Positions 8,544 through 16,988 of a stretch of DNA of 64,000 nt are shown one piece after another (the first letter of the stretch is position 1; each line of letters starts with the position of its first letter). The stretch comes from Paenibacillus alba (GTDB taxonomy: Bacteria > Bacillota > Bacilli > Paenibacillales > NBRC-103111). The notes beneath the pieces were generated by a model. It had not been told where the DNA came from and searched no databases. It worked only from the letters and a program-made list of their open reading frames with translations. The stretch lies in assembly GCF_013204855.1 (NCBI RefSeq), contig NZ_JABMKZ010000026.1, positions 1 through 64,000 on the forward strand. Direction: 5' to 3'. The translations under genes and the position numbers were made by a program.

Positions 8544-9189
8544 CCTGGATGGCACGATTGTTGATACGAATGAGTTGATTGTGCAGTCCTTTCTGCATAG
8601 TTTGGATGGCGAAACACCGGAGCCCCTGAGTCGGGAGCTGATTATTCCGAATATGGGACGTCCGCTGGTGGAGCAAATGACATTTTTCACAGGACAGACT
8701 GAGGCTGAAGCAATTGAAGCGCTGATCAAGAAATACAGAACCTTCAATTTATCGAAACATGATGAGCTGGTAAAAGAATTCCCGAATGTTCGTATTGTGA
8801 TGGAGAAGCTGCATGCAGCTGGTTATAAGATTGGCATCGTGACAAGCAAAATCCGACAAACGACATTAATGGGACTAAAGCTGTGCGGTCTGGATACTTT
8901 CATTAGTACGATCGTAACTGTGGAAGATGTGAAGGAAGCCAAGCCGCATCCAGAAGGCATTTTCGCGGCACTCAAGGAATTAGGAAGCACCCCCGATCAA
9001 GCCATCATGGTAGGCGATAGTCATTATGATATCGAGGCAGCGAAGAATGCAGGAGTTACCGCTGTTGGCGTTACTTGGTCTTGGAAAGGGCGTTCCTACT
9101 TGGAAGAGTATAGCCCCGATTATCTGATTGACGATATGTTTGACTTGCTCCCTATTGTGGGACTCACGTCGGATGTGGATGCTGGTTGA
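8521..9189 (+). CDS. ppaX: pyrophosphatase PpaX (HAD superfamily)
   Basis: The 222-residue HAD hydrolase has motif I FDLDGTIVD (Asp8, Asp10), motif II IVTSK, a lysine in KEAKPHPEG, and motif IV MVGDSHYDIEAAKNAG. PpaX hydrolyses the pyrophosphate released when HprK dephosphorylates P-Ser-HPr, and it is linked to hprK in Bacillus as here. Its start lies inside the lgt 3' end, with AAAGGAGC upstream. The stop TGA overlaps the TTG start of the next gene. Confidence 0.92.
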   Translation: MIQTVLFDLDGTIVDTNELIVQSFLHSLDGETPEPLSRELIIPNMGRPLVEQMTFFTGQTEAEAIEALIKKYRTFNLSKHDELVKEFPNVRIVMEKLHAAGYKIGIVTSKIRQTTLMGLKLCGLDTFISTIVTVEDVKEAKPHPEGIFAALKELGSTPDQAIMVGDSHYDIEAAKNAGVTAVGVTWSWKGRSYLEEYSPDYLIDDMFDLLPIVGLTSDVDAG

Positions 9190-9680
9190 GACGAACGGAC
9201 AAGTACCCTGTAGATGGACCTAATGCTTTATGGCAAATTTATCATACGGTCAGCAAGTGGAAAGCGATGAAGAATTTTGTTTTTATCCAGATCACTCGCT
9301 ACTCCCCTTCGCTGCGGATGAAAAATTGGATTTATCGTCACGTATTGGGCATGAAGGTGGGTGAACATACCGCTTTTGCCTTGATGGTGATGGTGGATGT
9401 CTTTTTTCCGGAAAAGATTCATGTAGGGAGCAATACGATTATTGGCTATAACACCACGATTCTCGCTCACGAGTATTTGACCAAAGAGTATAGACTTGGC
9501 GAAGTGCATATTGGGTCTCACGTCATGGTGGGGGCCAATACCACAATTCTTCCAGGTGTAACGATTGGGGATTATGCTGTCATAGGAGCGGGATCCGTTG
9601 TACATAAGGATGTGGCTCCATACAGTTTTGTGGCGGGCAATCCGCTGCAAACGATAAAAGAAAGGCAAGATTCGAAATGA
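9186..9680 (+). CDS. yvoF: hexapeptide-repeat acyltransferase (YvoF-like)
   Basis: The 164-residue protein carries left-handed beta-helix hexapeptide repeats (for example IGYNTTILAHEY, IGSHVMVGANTTILPGVTIG, YAVIGAGSVV) as in maltose/galactoside acetyltransferases. Its substrate is unknown. It occupies the yvoF position after ppaX in the hprK operon. The best start is TTG at 9186, which overlaps the ppaX stop (TTGA). A terminator follows at 9694. Confidence 0.82.
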   Translation: MRRTDKYPVDGPNALWQIYHTVSKWKAMKNFVFIQITRYSPSLRMKNWIYRHVLGMKVGEHTAFALMVMVDVFFPEKIHVGSNTIIGYNTTILAHEYLTKEYRLGEVHIGSHVMVGANTTILPGVTIGDYAVIGAGSVVHKDVAPYSFVAGNPLQTIKERQDSK

Positions 9681-9693
9681 GAGTTGTGCGCTT

Positions 9694-9715
9694 GAGAGCA
9701 GTGCAGCTCTTTTTC
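9694..9715 (+). terminator. terminator of the hprK-lgt-ppaX-yvoF unit
   Basis: A short stem AGAGC/GCTCT (plus one G-U pair) is followed by TTTTTC. It lies 14 bases after the yvoF stop. Confidence 0.65.
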
Positions 9716-9755
9716 TTTGCGTAGATAGAGGCTTATCCAATCAATAAAGTGACAA

Positions 9756-9784
9756 TTGACGGTCCTAGGGTTACGTGATAAAAT
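9756..9784 (+). promoter_or_regulatory. sigma-A-type promoter of the histidine operon
   Basis: TTGACG at 9756-9761 and TAAAAT at 9779-9784 are separated by exactly 17 bases. The hisZ start lies about 100 bases downstream. I saw no T-box specifier or riboswitch in this leader. Confidence 0.6.
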
Positions 9785-9885
9785 AGCCGTACATTCTTTA
9801 TTTTGGTAGTATGGTAGCACGTTAATGTGATAAAGTATTTTATAAAAGGGAATGAGATTGAATTCCTAGATGTTGAGGTGAGACG

Positions 9886-11103
9886 GTGTCGAAGCCAAAA
9901 GTATTTGAAAAACCGTTAGGGGTTAAGGATTATTTGCCCGAAGCAGTGACGAAGCTGCGCAATATTGAATACCGTGTACTGGCTTGTATGGAGCGCTGGG
10001 GGTATAACCAGATCATTACGCCTACACTTGAATATTACGATACCGTTGGAGTCGCTAGCTCCACAGAAGATAAAAAGCTGTTCAAGCTGCTTGACCGCAA
10101 AGGAAAAACATTGGTTTTGCGTTCTGAATTAACAGCGCCAATTGCGCGTGTGGCCTCATCGCTTCTCAAGGAACATGCGTTCCCATTGCGATTATCTTAT
10201 CATTCGAATGTATTTCGGGCAATTGAAGAGGAAGCGGGACGGGACTCGGAGTTTTTCCAGACGGGCGTTGAGCTTGTTGGCGATGCTTCCTCCGAAGCTG
10301 ATGCAGAGGTTGTAGCTCTGGCGATTGCTTCTCTACAGGCCGCAGGTGTAAATACATTCAAAATTGCTTTGGGCCATGTAGGCTTCCTGAACGGTTTGTT
10401 CCAGGAAACGCTTGAAGGACGCAGCGATGCGCAGCTGGCGTTGAAGGAGCACTTGCTTAGTCGGGATTACGTCGGCTACCGTGAAGCGATCAAGGCACTG
10501 GCACTTACACCAGAAGTAGATCGTGAGCTTAATGGGGTGTTGAGACTAAGAGGCGGAGATGAGATTTGTGAGCAAGCCCGCATGGTGTCTCAGCATCCAA
10601 TCGCACAGGATGCGATTCGCCATCTGTGCGAAGTATGGGATGTTCTGAAAGCCTATGGGGTTAGTGAGCATGTGGTGATCGACCTAACGATGATTGGAGA
10701 TTTCTCCTACTATACAGGTATGACTTTCGAAGGATATGCGGCGGATCTTGGATTCCCGGTTTGCAGTGGAGGCCGGTATGACAATCTGCTCAGTCAGTTC
10801 GGGCGTCCGGCTCCGGCCACAGGCTTTGCCCTGAAGACGAATCGGATTCTCGAAGTTACAGGGAAAGAAACGGCGGAAGAGCCAAGCCGTGTGCTGATCG
10901 CTTATGATAGCGAGCATCGGGAAGAGGCGCTGCAGCTGGCGAAAGCGATGCGCGACAGCGAGCAAGAGGTTGTCGTTATTACACAGCTGGTAAGTGAGCG
11001 GGAAGCTTGGGCTAAGGAACTGTCGCAGACAGAAGACGGCGCTTACGAGCTTCGGGGAACGGTTTATCAGGATGTTATTAAGATGATAGACGCAGCAGTG
11101 TAG
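9886..11103 (+). CDS. hisZ: ATP phosphoribosyltransferase regulatory subunit
   Basis: The 405-residue protein resembles a class II histidyl-tRNA synthetase without a complete anticodon-binding domain. Visible features are the start KPLGVKDYLPEAV, LRSELTAPIARV, the motif-2-like SNVFRA and RDSEFFQTGVEL, and SGGRYDNLLSQFGRPAPATGF. HisZ pairs with short-form HisG to form the first enzyme of histidine synthesis and gives feedback control. It starts at a GTG (9886) with GTTGAGGTGAG upstream. The short hisG follows at 11180, as expected for the two-subunit enzyme. Confidence 0.92.
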   Translation: MSKPKVFEKPLGVKDYLPEAVTKLRNIEYRVLACMERWGYNQIITPTLEYYDTVGVASSTEDKKLFKLLDRKGKTLVLRSELTAPIARVASSLLKEHAFPLRLSYHSNVFRAIEEEAGRDSEFFQTGVELVGDASSEADAEVVALAIASLQAAGVNTFKIALGHVGFLNGLFQETLEGRSDAQLALKEHLLSRDYVGYREAIKALALTPEVDRELNGVLRLRGGDEICEQARMVSQHPIAQDAIRHLCEVWDVLKAYGVSEHVVIDLTMIGDFSYYTGMTFEGYAADLGFPVCSGGRYDNLLSQFGRPAPATGFALKTNRILEVTGKETAEEPSRVLIAYDSEHREEALQLAKAMRDSEQEVVVITQLVSEREAWAKELSQTEDGAYELRGTVYQDVIKMIDAAV

Positions 11104-11179
11104 CATGACAGGATCGAAGCGATGAGCGCTAAGGTGCGTGAATCCTTTGATGGATGTAAGGTTGAAGGAGGTTGGCACA

Positions 11180-11815
11180 GTGGACGATATTTTAAAAGTA
11201 GCGATGCCGAAAGGCCGTATTTATAAACAAGCAGCAAAATTGTTTCATCTAGCGGGTCTGCCGATTCCAGAGGATTTGGAGGAAGGGCGTCGATTGATCA
11301 TTCCAGTGCCTGAGGCCAGAATGGAATTTATTCTCGCGAAGCCAGTTGATGTTCCGACGTATGTAGAGTACGGCGTAGCGGATATCGGCGTTGTCGGCAA
11401 AGATGTTCTGATGGAAGAAAATCGCAACGTCTATGAGCTGCTGGATCTGGGGATTGCGCGTTGCCGCATGTCAGTCATTGGACTGCCGGATTGGAAGCAA
11501 GTCATTAACCCGCGTGTGGCGACGAAATATCCTAACGTGGCTTCCCAATATTTCCGTGAGAAAGGGCAGCAGGTTGAAGTTATTAAGCTGAATGGTTCTA
11601 TCGAGCTTGCCCCGTTGATCGGTCTTGCCGATCGAATCGTGGATATGGTGGAAACGGGCCAGACGCTCATGGAGAACGGACTTGTGGAGCAAGAGGAAAT
11701 TTTCCAGATTACGAGCCGCTTAATTGCGAATCGGGTTAGTTACCGTATGAAGAATGAATCTATTCAGCGATTGTGTGACATGCTGCAGGCGGTATTGCCT
11801 GTGGCTAAGGTATAG
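11180..11815 (+). CDS. hisG: ATP phosphoribosyltransferase catalytic subunit, short form
   Basis: This 211-residue short-form HisG starts at GTG 11180, ten bases after GAAGGAGG. A longer in-frame reading from 11138 adds 14 residues without family similarity. The N-terminal MPKGRIYKQA and the PRPP-binding DMVETGQTLMENGL segment are intact. The C-terminal regulatory domain of long HisG is missing, which matches the hisZ gene upstream. It joins ATP and PRPP in the first step of the pathway. Confidence 0.94.
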   Translation: MDDILKVAMPKGRIYKQAAKLFHLAGLPIPEDLEEGRRLIIPVPEARMEFILAKPVDVPTYVEYGVADIGVVGKDVLMEENRNVYELLDLGIARCRMSVIGLPDWKQVINPRVATKYPNVASQYFREKGQQVEVIKLNGSIELAPLIGLADRIVDMVETGQTLMENGLVEQEEIFQITSRLIANRVSYRMKNESIQRLCDMLQAVLPVAKV

Positions 11816-11847
11816 ATGAAGTAGTGCAATGACATAGAAGAAGCATT

Positions 11848-11883
11848 AAGAGAAAGAACAAGAGAAAGAACAAGAGAAAGAAC
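11848..11883 (+). repeat. three tandem 12-bp repeats between hisG and hisD
   Basis: The unit AAGAGAAAGAAC is present three times in perfect register (11848-11859, 11860-11871, 11872-11883). Such a purine-rich repeat can change copy number and would alter the hisG-hisD spacing. Confidence 0.85.
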
Positions 11884-11922
11884 TAGAGTCAAGTGAAGCA
11901 AGATGAAGAGAGGATGATGGAT

Positions 11923-13209
11923 ATGCGGATACTTCCCGCCTCGGAATTTCAATTGAACCGCGAGGTCGAATACGGCTCGCCGGAGCAAAATGAGACCGTC
12001 CGCCGCATCATCGATGAGGTGCGCCAGGACGGAGACGCTGCGCTGATACGCATGGCGCAGCAGTTCGACAACGTCGAGATCGCTGAGCTTCGCGTCAGCG
12101 ACGAGGAGATCCAGGCGGCGTACGCGCAGGTGGACGCCGAGTTTCTGGCGGCGCTGCGTCAAGCCGCTGCGAATATTCGTGCGTTTCATGAGAAACAGAA
12201 ACGCACGTCGTGGATGGACCTGCAGGCGAACGGCAGCCTGCTGGGCCAAATCATCCGACCGCTGAAGCGGGTCGGATTGTATGTGCCCGGAGGCAAGGCG
12301 GCTTACCCTTCCTCCGTGCTTATGAACGCCATCCCCGCGATCGTTGCGGGGGTGCCGGAGATCGCGATGGTGACGCCTCCGGCCACCGCGGGTGAAGCGG
12401 GCATCAACCCGCATATTCTCGTGGCAGCAGCCGAAGCGGGTGTGAAAGAGATCTACCGCGTAGGCGGGGCGCAGGCGGTAGCCGCGCTGGCCTACGGGAC
12501 GCAGTCCATTCCTCCGGTCGACAAGATCGTCGGACCGGGCAACATCTACGTCGCGCTGGCGAAGCGCTTCGTATTCGGCGTCGTCGATATCGATATGATC
12601 GCCGGGCCTACAGACATCGTCGTGCTGGCAGATGAGCACGCCGATCCCGAATACATCGCGGCTGATTTGCTGGCGCAAGCCGAGCATGACGAGATGTCAC
12701 CGGCGATTCTGGTGACCCCGTCGCAAGAGCTGGCCGAATCAGTTCGGCTGGAGCTATGGCGGCAGCTGGATGTGCTGCCGAAGAAAGCCATCGCAGCGGT
12801 GTCCACTGCGACCAAAGGAGCGATCCTCTTGGTGGGTAGTCTCGACGAGGGCGTGGACGTCGTCAATCGCTTGGCGCCGGAGCATTGCGAGCTGCTGGTG
12901 CAGGAGCCTTTCAACCTGCTGCCGCGCATCGAGAATGCTGGCGCTATTTTCCTCGGCGCCTACAGTACGGAACCCGTCGGCGATTATTTCGCCGGACCGA
13001 ACCACGTGCTGCCGACGAACGGCACGGCACGTTTCTCATCTCCACTGAATGTGGATGATTTCCTCAAAAAATCAAGCGTTATTCACTATAGCAAGGAAGC
13101 GCTCCTCGCCAACGGCGAGATGATCATGACACTTGCCCGCAACGAAGGGCTGGAAGGTCACGCGAGAGCGGTGGAAGTAAGACTCAAGAAGGAAGGGAAG
13201 TTGAAATAG
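11923..13209 (+). CDS. hisD: histidinol dehydrogenase
   Basis: The roughly 428-residue enzyme oxidises histidinol to histidine. The family signature VGPGNIYVALAKR, IAGPTDIVVLAD and LAPEHCELL are intact. I prefer ATG 11923 (MRILPASEF) because GAGAGG lies about 10 bases upstream; starts at 11893 (GTG) and 11914 are also in frame. Its codons are much richer in G or C at the third position than those of hisG or hisB next to it, so it may have been acquired separately. It abuts hisB with no gap. Confidence 0.93.
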   Translation: MRILPASEFQLNREVEYGSPEQNETVRRIIDEVRQDGDAALIRMAQQFDNVEIAELRVSDEEIQAAYAQVDAEFLAALRQAAANIRAFHEKQKRTSWMDLQANGSLLGQIIRPLKRVGLYVPGGKAAYPSSVLMNAIPAIVAGVPEIAMVTPPATAGEAGINPHILVAAAEAGVKEIYRVGGAQAVAALAYGTQSIPPVDKIVGPGNIYVALAKRFVFGVVDIDMIAGPTDIVVLADEHADPEYIAADLLAQAEHDEMSPAILVTPSQELAESVRLELWRQLDVLPKKAIAAVSTATKGAILLVGSLDEGVDVVNRLAPEHCELLVQEPFNLLPRIENAGAIFLGAYSTEPVGDYFAGPNHVLPTNGTARFSSPLNVDDFLKKSSVIHYSKEALLANGEMIMTLARNEGLEGHARAVEVRLKKEGKLK

Positions 13210-13818
13210 ATGGCTGAACAGGATCAAGCTCTGACTCGCTCCGCGAGTGTAGCCCGCAAAACGAATGAAACCGACATTGCCCTGAAGTTCGAGGTAGACG
13301 GAACAGGAATTTCAGAGCTTCAAACGGATGTGCCTTTCTTGAATCATATGCTCGATTTGTTCACGAAGCATGGGCAATTCAATCTGAATGTCAACGCCAA
13401 AGGCGATATCGAGATTGATGATCATCACACGGTAGAGGATATCGGGATTTGTTTAGGCCAGACGCTTCGCGAAGCTTTGGGCGATAAACGGGGAATTAAA
13501 CGCTATGCCAGCGTGTTCGTTCCGATGGACGAGGCGCTTGCGCAAGTCGTCATTGATATTAGCAACCGTCCGCATTTTGAATATCGTGCGCAGTATCCTT
13601 CACAGAATGTCGGCAGCTTCGATACGCAGCTCGTTCAAGAGTTCTTGTGGAAGCTGGCGCTGGAAGCCCGTATTACGCTTCATGTTATCGTGCATTATGG
13701 GCAGAACACGCATCACATGGTAGAAGCCGTGTTCAAAGCGTTAGGCCGTGCCTTGGATGAAGCAACCTCGATTGATCCTCGCGTGCAGGGGGTTCCTTCG
13801 ACGAAGGGAGTGCTGTAA
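13210..13818 (+). CDS. hisB: imidazoleglycerol-phosphate dehydratase
   Basis: The 202-residue monofunctional HisB has both metal-binding signatures: DDHHTVEDIGICLG and a second HHMVEAVFKALG. It dehydrates imidazole-glycerol phosphate in the sixth step. It starts directly after the hisD stop and is 2 bp from hisH, so the genes are in one transcript. Confidence 0.95.
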   Translation: MAEQDQALTRSASVARKTNETDIALKFEVDGTGISELQTDVPFLNHMLDLFTKHGQFNLNVNAKGDIEIDDHHTVEDIGICLGQTLREALGDKRGIKRYASVFVPMDEALAQVVIDISNRPHFEYRAQYPSQNVGSFDTQLVQEFLWKLALEARITLHVIVHYGQNTHHMVEAVFKALGRALDEATSIDPRVQGVPSTKGVL

Positions 13819-13820
13819 GC

Positions 13821-14426
13821 ATGATCGCCATTATTGATTATGGAATGGGCAATTTGCATAGCGTGAGCAAAGCGGTGGAGCGTCTTGGCTACGAAGCCGT
13901 TGTGACTGGGGATGCGGAGCAGATCCTCGCCGCTGAAGGAGCTATCCTGCCCGGCGTAGGGGCTTTCGGCGATGCGATGGAGCAATTGCGCGAGTCGGGG
14001 CTAGACGACGTTGTTCGGCGCTATGCGGAGTCTGGGAAGCCGCTGCTCGGCATTTGCCTCGGGATGCAGCTCTTGTTCGCCAGCAGCGAGGAGCACGGAA
14101 ACCATGAGGGGCTTGGCCTCTTGCCAGGTTCAGTCGTTCGCTTCCGTGGAGATTACAAGGTTCCGCATATGGGATGGAATCGACTCAGCTACAAGCAGAG
14201 CGCAAGTCCGATTTTCCAAGGCATCGAAGAAGGGCATGTGTATTTCGTGCACTCTTACCATGCGAAGCCGGAGCGCGAAAGCGATCTGTTGGCGGTAACG
14301 GATTACCACCAGCCGGTGACGGCAATTGTAGGCCGGGATAACGTATACGGCATGCAGTTTCACCCCGAAAAAAGCGGGGATATTGGGATGCAGTTGTTGA
14401 ACAATTTTCTGGCGATGTGTAAGTAG
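13821..14426 (+). CDS. hisH: imidazole glycerol phosphate synthase, glutaminase subunit
   Basis: The 201-residue class I glutamine amidotransferase has the nucleophile motif GICLGMQLLF and the His-Glu motif GMQFHPEKSG. It supplies ammonia to HisF. It is separated from hisF by 247 bp that hold four direct repeats but no gene; hisA, usually near here, is absent from the window. Confidence 0.95.
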   Translation: MIAIIDYGMGNLHSVSKAVERLGYEAVVTGDAEQILAAEGAILPGVGAFGDAMEQLRESGLDDVVRRYAESGKPLLGICLGMQLLFASSEEHGNHEGLGLLPGSVVRFRGDYKVPHMGWNRLSYKQSASPIFQGIEEGHVYFVHSYHAKPERESDLLAVTDYHQPVTAIVGRDNVYGMQFHPEKSGDIGMQLLNNFLAMCK

Positions 14427-14431
14427 GCGAA

Positions 14432-14620
14432 ATAGAGGGCTCTAAGGGCTCTTATTTGGCTGGATGGCAGGGTTCGGCAGCGAACAGAAGTCTTTAGGGG
14501 CTCTTATTCGCGCGATATCGCGGAAATTGAGTCGATTTTGGAGAGATAGAAGTCTTTGGAGACTCTTAAATGGAGCAATTTGGTTGATTTCATGCCAATA
14601 GAAGCCTTTAGGACTCTTAT
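14432..14620 (+). repeat. four direct repeats between hisH and hisF
   Basis: Four imperfect copies of about 22 bases ending in CTCTTA lie at 14432-14454, 14484-14506, 14545-14568 and 14597-14620, with spacings near 52, 61 and 52 bases. The shared core reads AGAAGYCTTTAGGRCTCTTA with small changes, and the first copy diverges most. Each core is itself a weak dyad. No open reading frame or promoter is seen in this gap. Confidence 0.75.
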
Positions 14621-14673
14621 GGCTGTGAGTATCATAGGATACAAGCTGTTAAGTTAAAAAGGAGGTACCCCTC

Positions 14674-15432
14674 ATGTTAGCCAAAAGAATTATCCCTTGC
14701 CTAGACGTCAAGGATGGCCGTGTGGTCAAAGGCGTAAATTTTGTAAATTTGCGCGATGCGGGCGATCCGGTGGAGCTGGCGGCGATTTATGATAAAGAAG
14801 GCGCAGATGAGCTGGTGTTTCTCGATATTTCGGCTTCTGTCGAAGGCCGCGCTACGATGGTTGAGGTTGTTCGTCAGACCGCAGGAGAGATTACGATTCC
14901 TTTTACTGTAGGCGGCGGTATCTCCAGCGTGGACGATATGAAACGCTTGCTGCGTGCCGGAGCGGATAAGATCGGGATTAACACGGCAGCGGTTCGCAAC
15001 CCTCAGCTCGTATCTGAAGGAGCGCGCAAGTTCGGTTCCCAGTGCATTGTCGTCGCCATTGACGCCAAGTTTAACAGCGAGTGGGGCGAGTGGGAAGTGT
15101 TCACGCACGGCGGTCGCAATGCCACAGGCATCAAGACGCTGGAGTGGGCGAAACGGATGGAGGAGCTTGGCGCAGGCGAAATTCTCCTTACCAGTATGGA
15201 CGCAGACGGTACGAAAGACGGTTTTGACTTGAAGCTGACACGCGCCGTGTCCGAGCTGCTGACAATTCCTGTCATTGCCTCGGGCGGAGCGGGTAAAGCG
15301 GAGCACTTTTATGATGTTTTCACAGAGGGCAAAGCGGATGCAGGACTGGCCGCCACCATTTTTCACTATAAAGAGTTAACGATTCAAGGGGTCAAAGATG
15401 ACCTTAAAGGTAAAGGGGTTGAAATCCGATGA
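14674..15432 (+). CDS. hisF: imidazole glycerol phosphate synthase, cyclase subunit
   Basis: The 252-residue TIM barrel starts with RIIPCLDVKDGRVVKGVNF, holding the first catalytic Asp. The second lies in the VVAIDAKF strand. It forms the HisHF complex that makes imidazole-glycerol phosphate and AICAR. AAAAAGGAGG lies before the ATG. It overlaps hisIE by 4 bp. Confidence 0.96.
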   Translation: MLAKRIIPCLDVKDGRVVKGVNFVNLRDAGDPVELAAIYDKEGADELVFLDISASVEGRATMVEVVRQTAGEITIPFTVGGGISSVDDMKRLLRAGADKIGINTAAVRNPQLVSEGARKFGSQCIVVAIDAKFNSEWGEWEVFTHGGRNATGIKTLEWAKRMEELGAGEILLTSMDADGTKDGFDLKLTRAVSELLTIPVIASGGAGKAEHFYDVFTEGKADAGLAATIFHYKELTIQGVKDDLKGKGVEIR

Positions 15433-16082
15433 CATTTTCAATTGATCAGATTAAATTTGATGCACACGGACTTGTACCTGCCATCGTGCAGGATGCTGTT
15501 AGTAAAGAAGTGCTTATGCTGGCTTATATGAACAGTGAGTCCTTGCAGCGTACGATTCAAACGGGTGACACTTGGTTCTGGAGCCGTTCCCGCGGGGAGC
15601 TTTGGAATAAAGGAGCAACTTCCGGTCATACGCAAAAAGTGAAATCACTGCGCTACGACTGCGATGGCGACACGCTGCTCGTGCTTGTAGAACAAGTTGG
15701 ACCTGCCTGCCACAACGGCACGTATACTTGTTTCACAGAAAACGTCCCAGTGGAAGGGGCTGCTCAAGAAGCAACGCCTGCTGCAGAGGGCAACCGTTTT
15801 GCCATTCTTGGCGAGCTCGAAGCCGTTATCGCTTCCCGTGATGCTGAGCGCCCAGAAGGTGCTTATACCACGTACCTATTCGAAAAAGGTGTCGATAAGA
15901 TTCTTAAAAAGGTCGGAGAAGAAACCGCCGAAGTCATTATCGCAGCCAAAAATAAAGACAATGACGAGCTTCGTTATGAAGCTAGCGATCTTATTTTCCA
16001 CTTGATGGTTCTGCTTCGCAATAATAAATTGCCTTTGGACGATATTATGAAAGAGTTAGCCAATCGGCATGTCAAAAAATAA
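15429..16082 (+). CDS. hisIE: bifunctional phosphoribosyl-AMP cyclohydrolase/phosphoribosyl-ATP pyrophosphatase
   Basis: The 217-residue fusion has a HisI part (residues 1 to about 110, with ATSGHTQKVKSLRYDCDGD and the zinc-ligand CH motif PACHNGTYTC) and a HisE part (about 120-217, with KVGEETAEVIIAAKN). It performs steps two and three of histidine synthesis. The ATG overlaps the hisF stop, so it is translationally coupled. Confidence 0.95.
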   Translation: MTFSIDQIKFDAHGLVPAIVQDAVSKEVLMLAYMNSESLQRTIQTGDTWFWSRSRGELWNKGATSGHTQKVKSLRYDCDGDTLLVLVEQVGPACHNGTYTCFTENVPVEGAAQEATPAAEGNRFAILGELEAVIASRDAERPEGAYTTYLFEKGVDKILKKVGEETAEVIIAAKNKDNDELRYEASDLIFHLMVLLRNNKLPLDDIMKELANRHVKK

Positions 16083-16107
16083 ATAAACGACCTGGAGTGA
16101 ATTCACG

Positions 16108-16914
16108 ATGTTGATTGATTATCATACACATCATGTGCGCTGCGGTCACGCCTCCGGGGAACTGGAGGCTTACGTCAAACGCGGCATCGAGATCGGGCTG
16201 GGCCAATTGGGGCTATCGGATCATATGCCGCTTTTGCATGTGAACCCGCAGGAATATTGGCCGGAGATGGCTATGCCGATGGAGGAATTGCCCCGCTATG
16301 TGGAGGAGTGCCTGCATCTCAAAGAAAAGTACAAGGACCAGATTGATATCCGCGTTGGCTTAGAGGGTGACTATATCGAAGGCTACGAGTCGGAAATTGC
16401 TGCCATTATCAAGGCGTATCCGTGGGATTATGTCATTGGTTCGGTCCATTTTCTGGGTGAGTGGGATATTTCGGATTTCAGGCAGACAGCAGGTTGGGAT
16501 GGCAAGGATATCTACGAAGTGTATACCCAGTACTATGATGCCGTGAAGAAAGCAGCGCGAACGGGACTCTATGACTATATCGGTCATATCGATGTGATCA
16601 AACGCTTCGGCTACAAGCCGGACCGTGATCCGTGGGAACTGGAGAAGGCGGCTTTGGACACGGTCAAAGAGTGCGGTCTGGCCATTGAGCTTAACGCATC
16701 CGGCCTTCGGATGCCTTGCAAAGAGATGTTTCCGAGCCGGCGAATGCTGGAATATTGCCATAAGGTGGGAATTCCTTTGACGATAGGCTCAGATGCCCAT
16801 CAGCCGGAACGTCTTGCCCAATATTTGGATGAGGCTAGAGACCTGTTGAAAATGATCGGATTTAACGAAATAGCCACATTTCATGCACGAAAACGACAAC
16901 TTGTGACTTTTTAA
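16108..16914 (+). CDS. hisJ: PHP-domain histidinol-phosphatase
   Basis: The 268-residue PHP-family phosphatase has DYHTHHVRCGH at its N terminus, GSVHFL in the middle and GSDAHQPE near the C terminus, giving the expected metal-binding His and Asp residues. It removes phosphate from histidinol phosphate, the step before HisD. It is 25 bp downstream of hisIE with a GGAGTG site, so it ends the his operon. The histidinol-phosphate aminotransferase gene hisC is not in the window. Confidence 0.9.
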   Translation: MLIDYHTHHVRCGHASGELEAYVKRGIEIGLGQLGLSDHMPLLHVNPQEYWPEMAMPMEELPRYVEECLHLKEKYKDQIDIRVGLEGDYIEGYESEIAAIIKAYPWDYVIGSVHFLGEWDISDFRQTAGWDGKDIYEVYTQYYDAVKKAARTGLYDYIGHIDVIKRFGYKPDRDPWELEKAALDTVKECGLAIELNASGLRMPCKEMFPSRRMLEYCHKVGIPLTIGSDAHQPERLAQYLDEARDLLKMIGFNEIATFHARKRQLVTF

Positions 16915-16988
16915 ATTCGACACCTTTCATGTATAATGAGTAGGGCGTGACAATCTATTTAATGAACCTTCGGAGGTAACCATTAACC

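Noticed and set aside
9786..9885. Possible T-box leader before hisZ
   Set aside because: No T-box sequence or histidine specifier loop is visible in this short leader.
11764..12687. Long minus-strand open frame opposite hisD
   Set aside because: Caused by the high-GC codons of hisD; composition rich in Arg and His, typical of antisense frames.
14432..14620. Possible CRISPR array between hisH and hisF
   Set aside because: Only four diverged units of about 22 bases and no cas genes.
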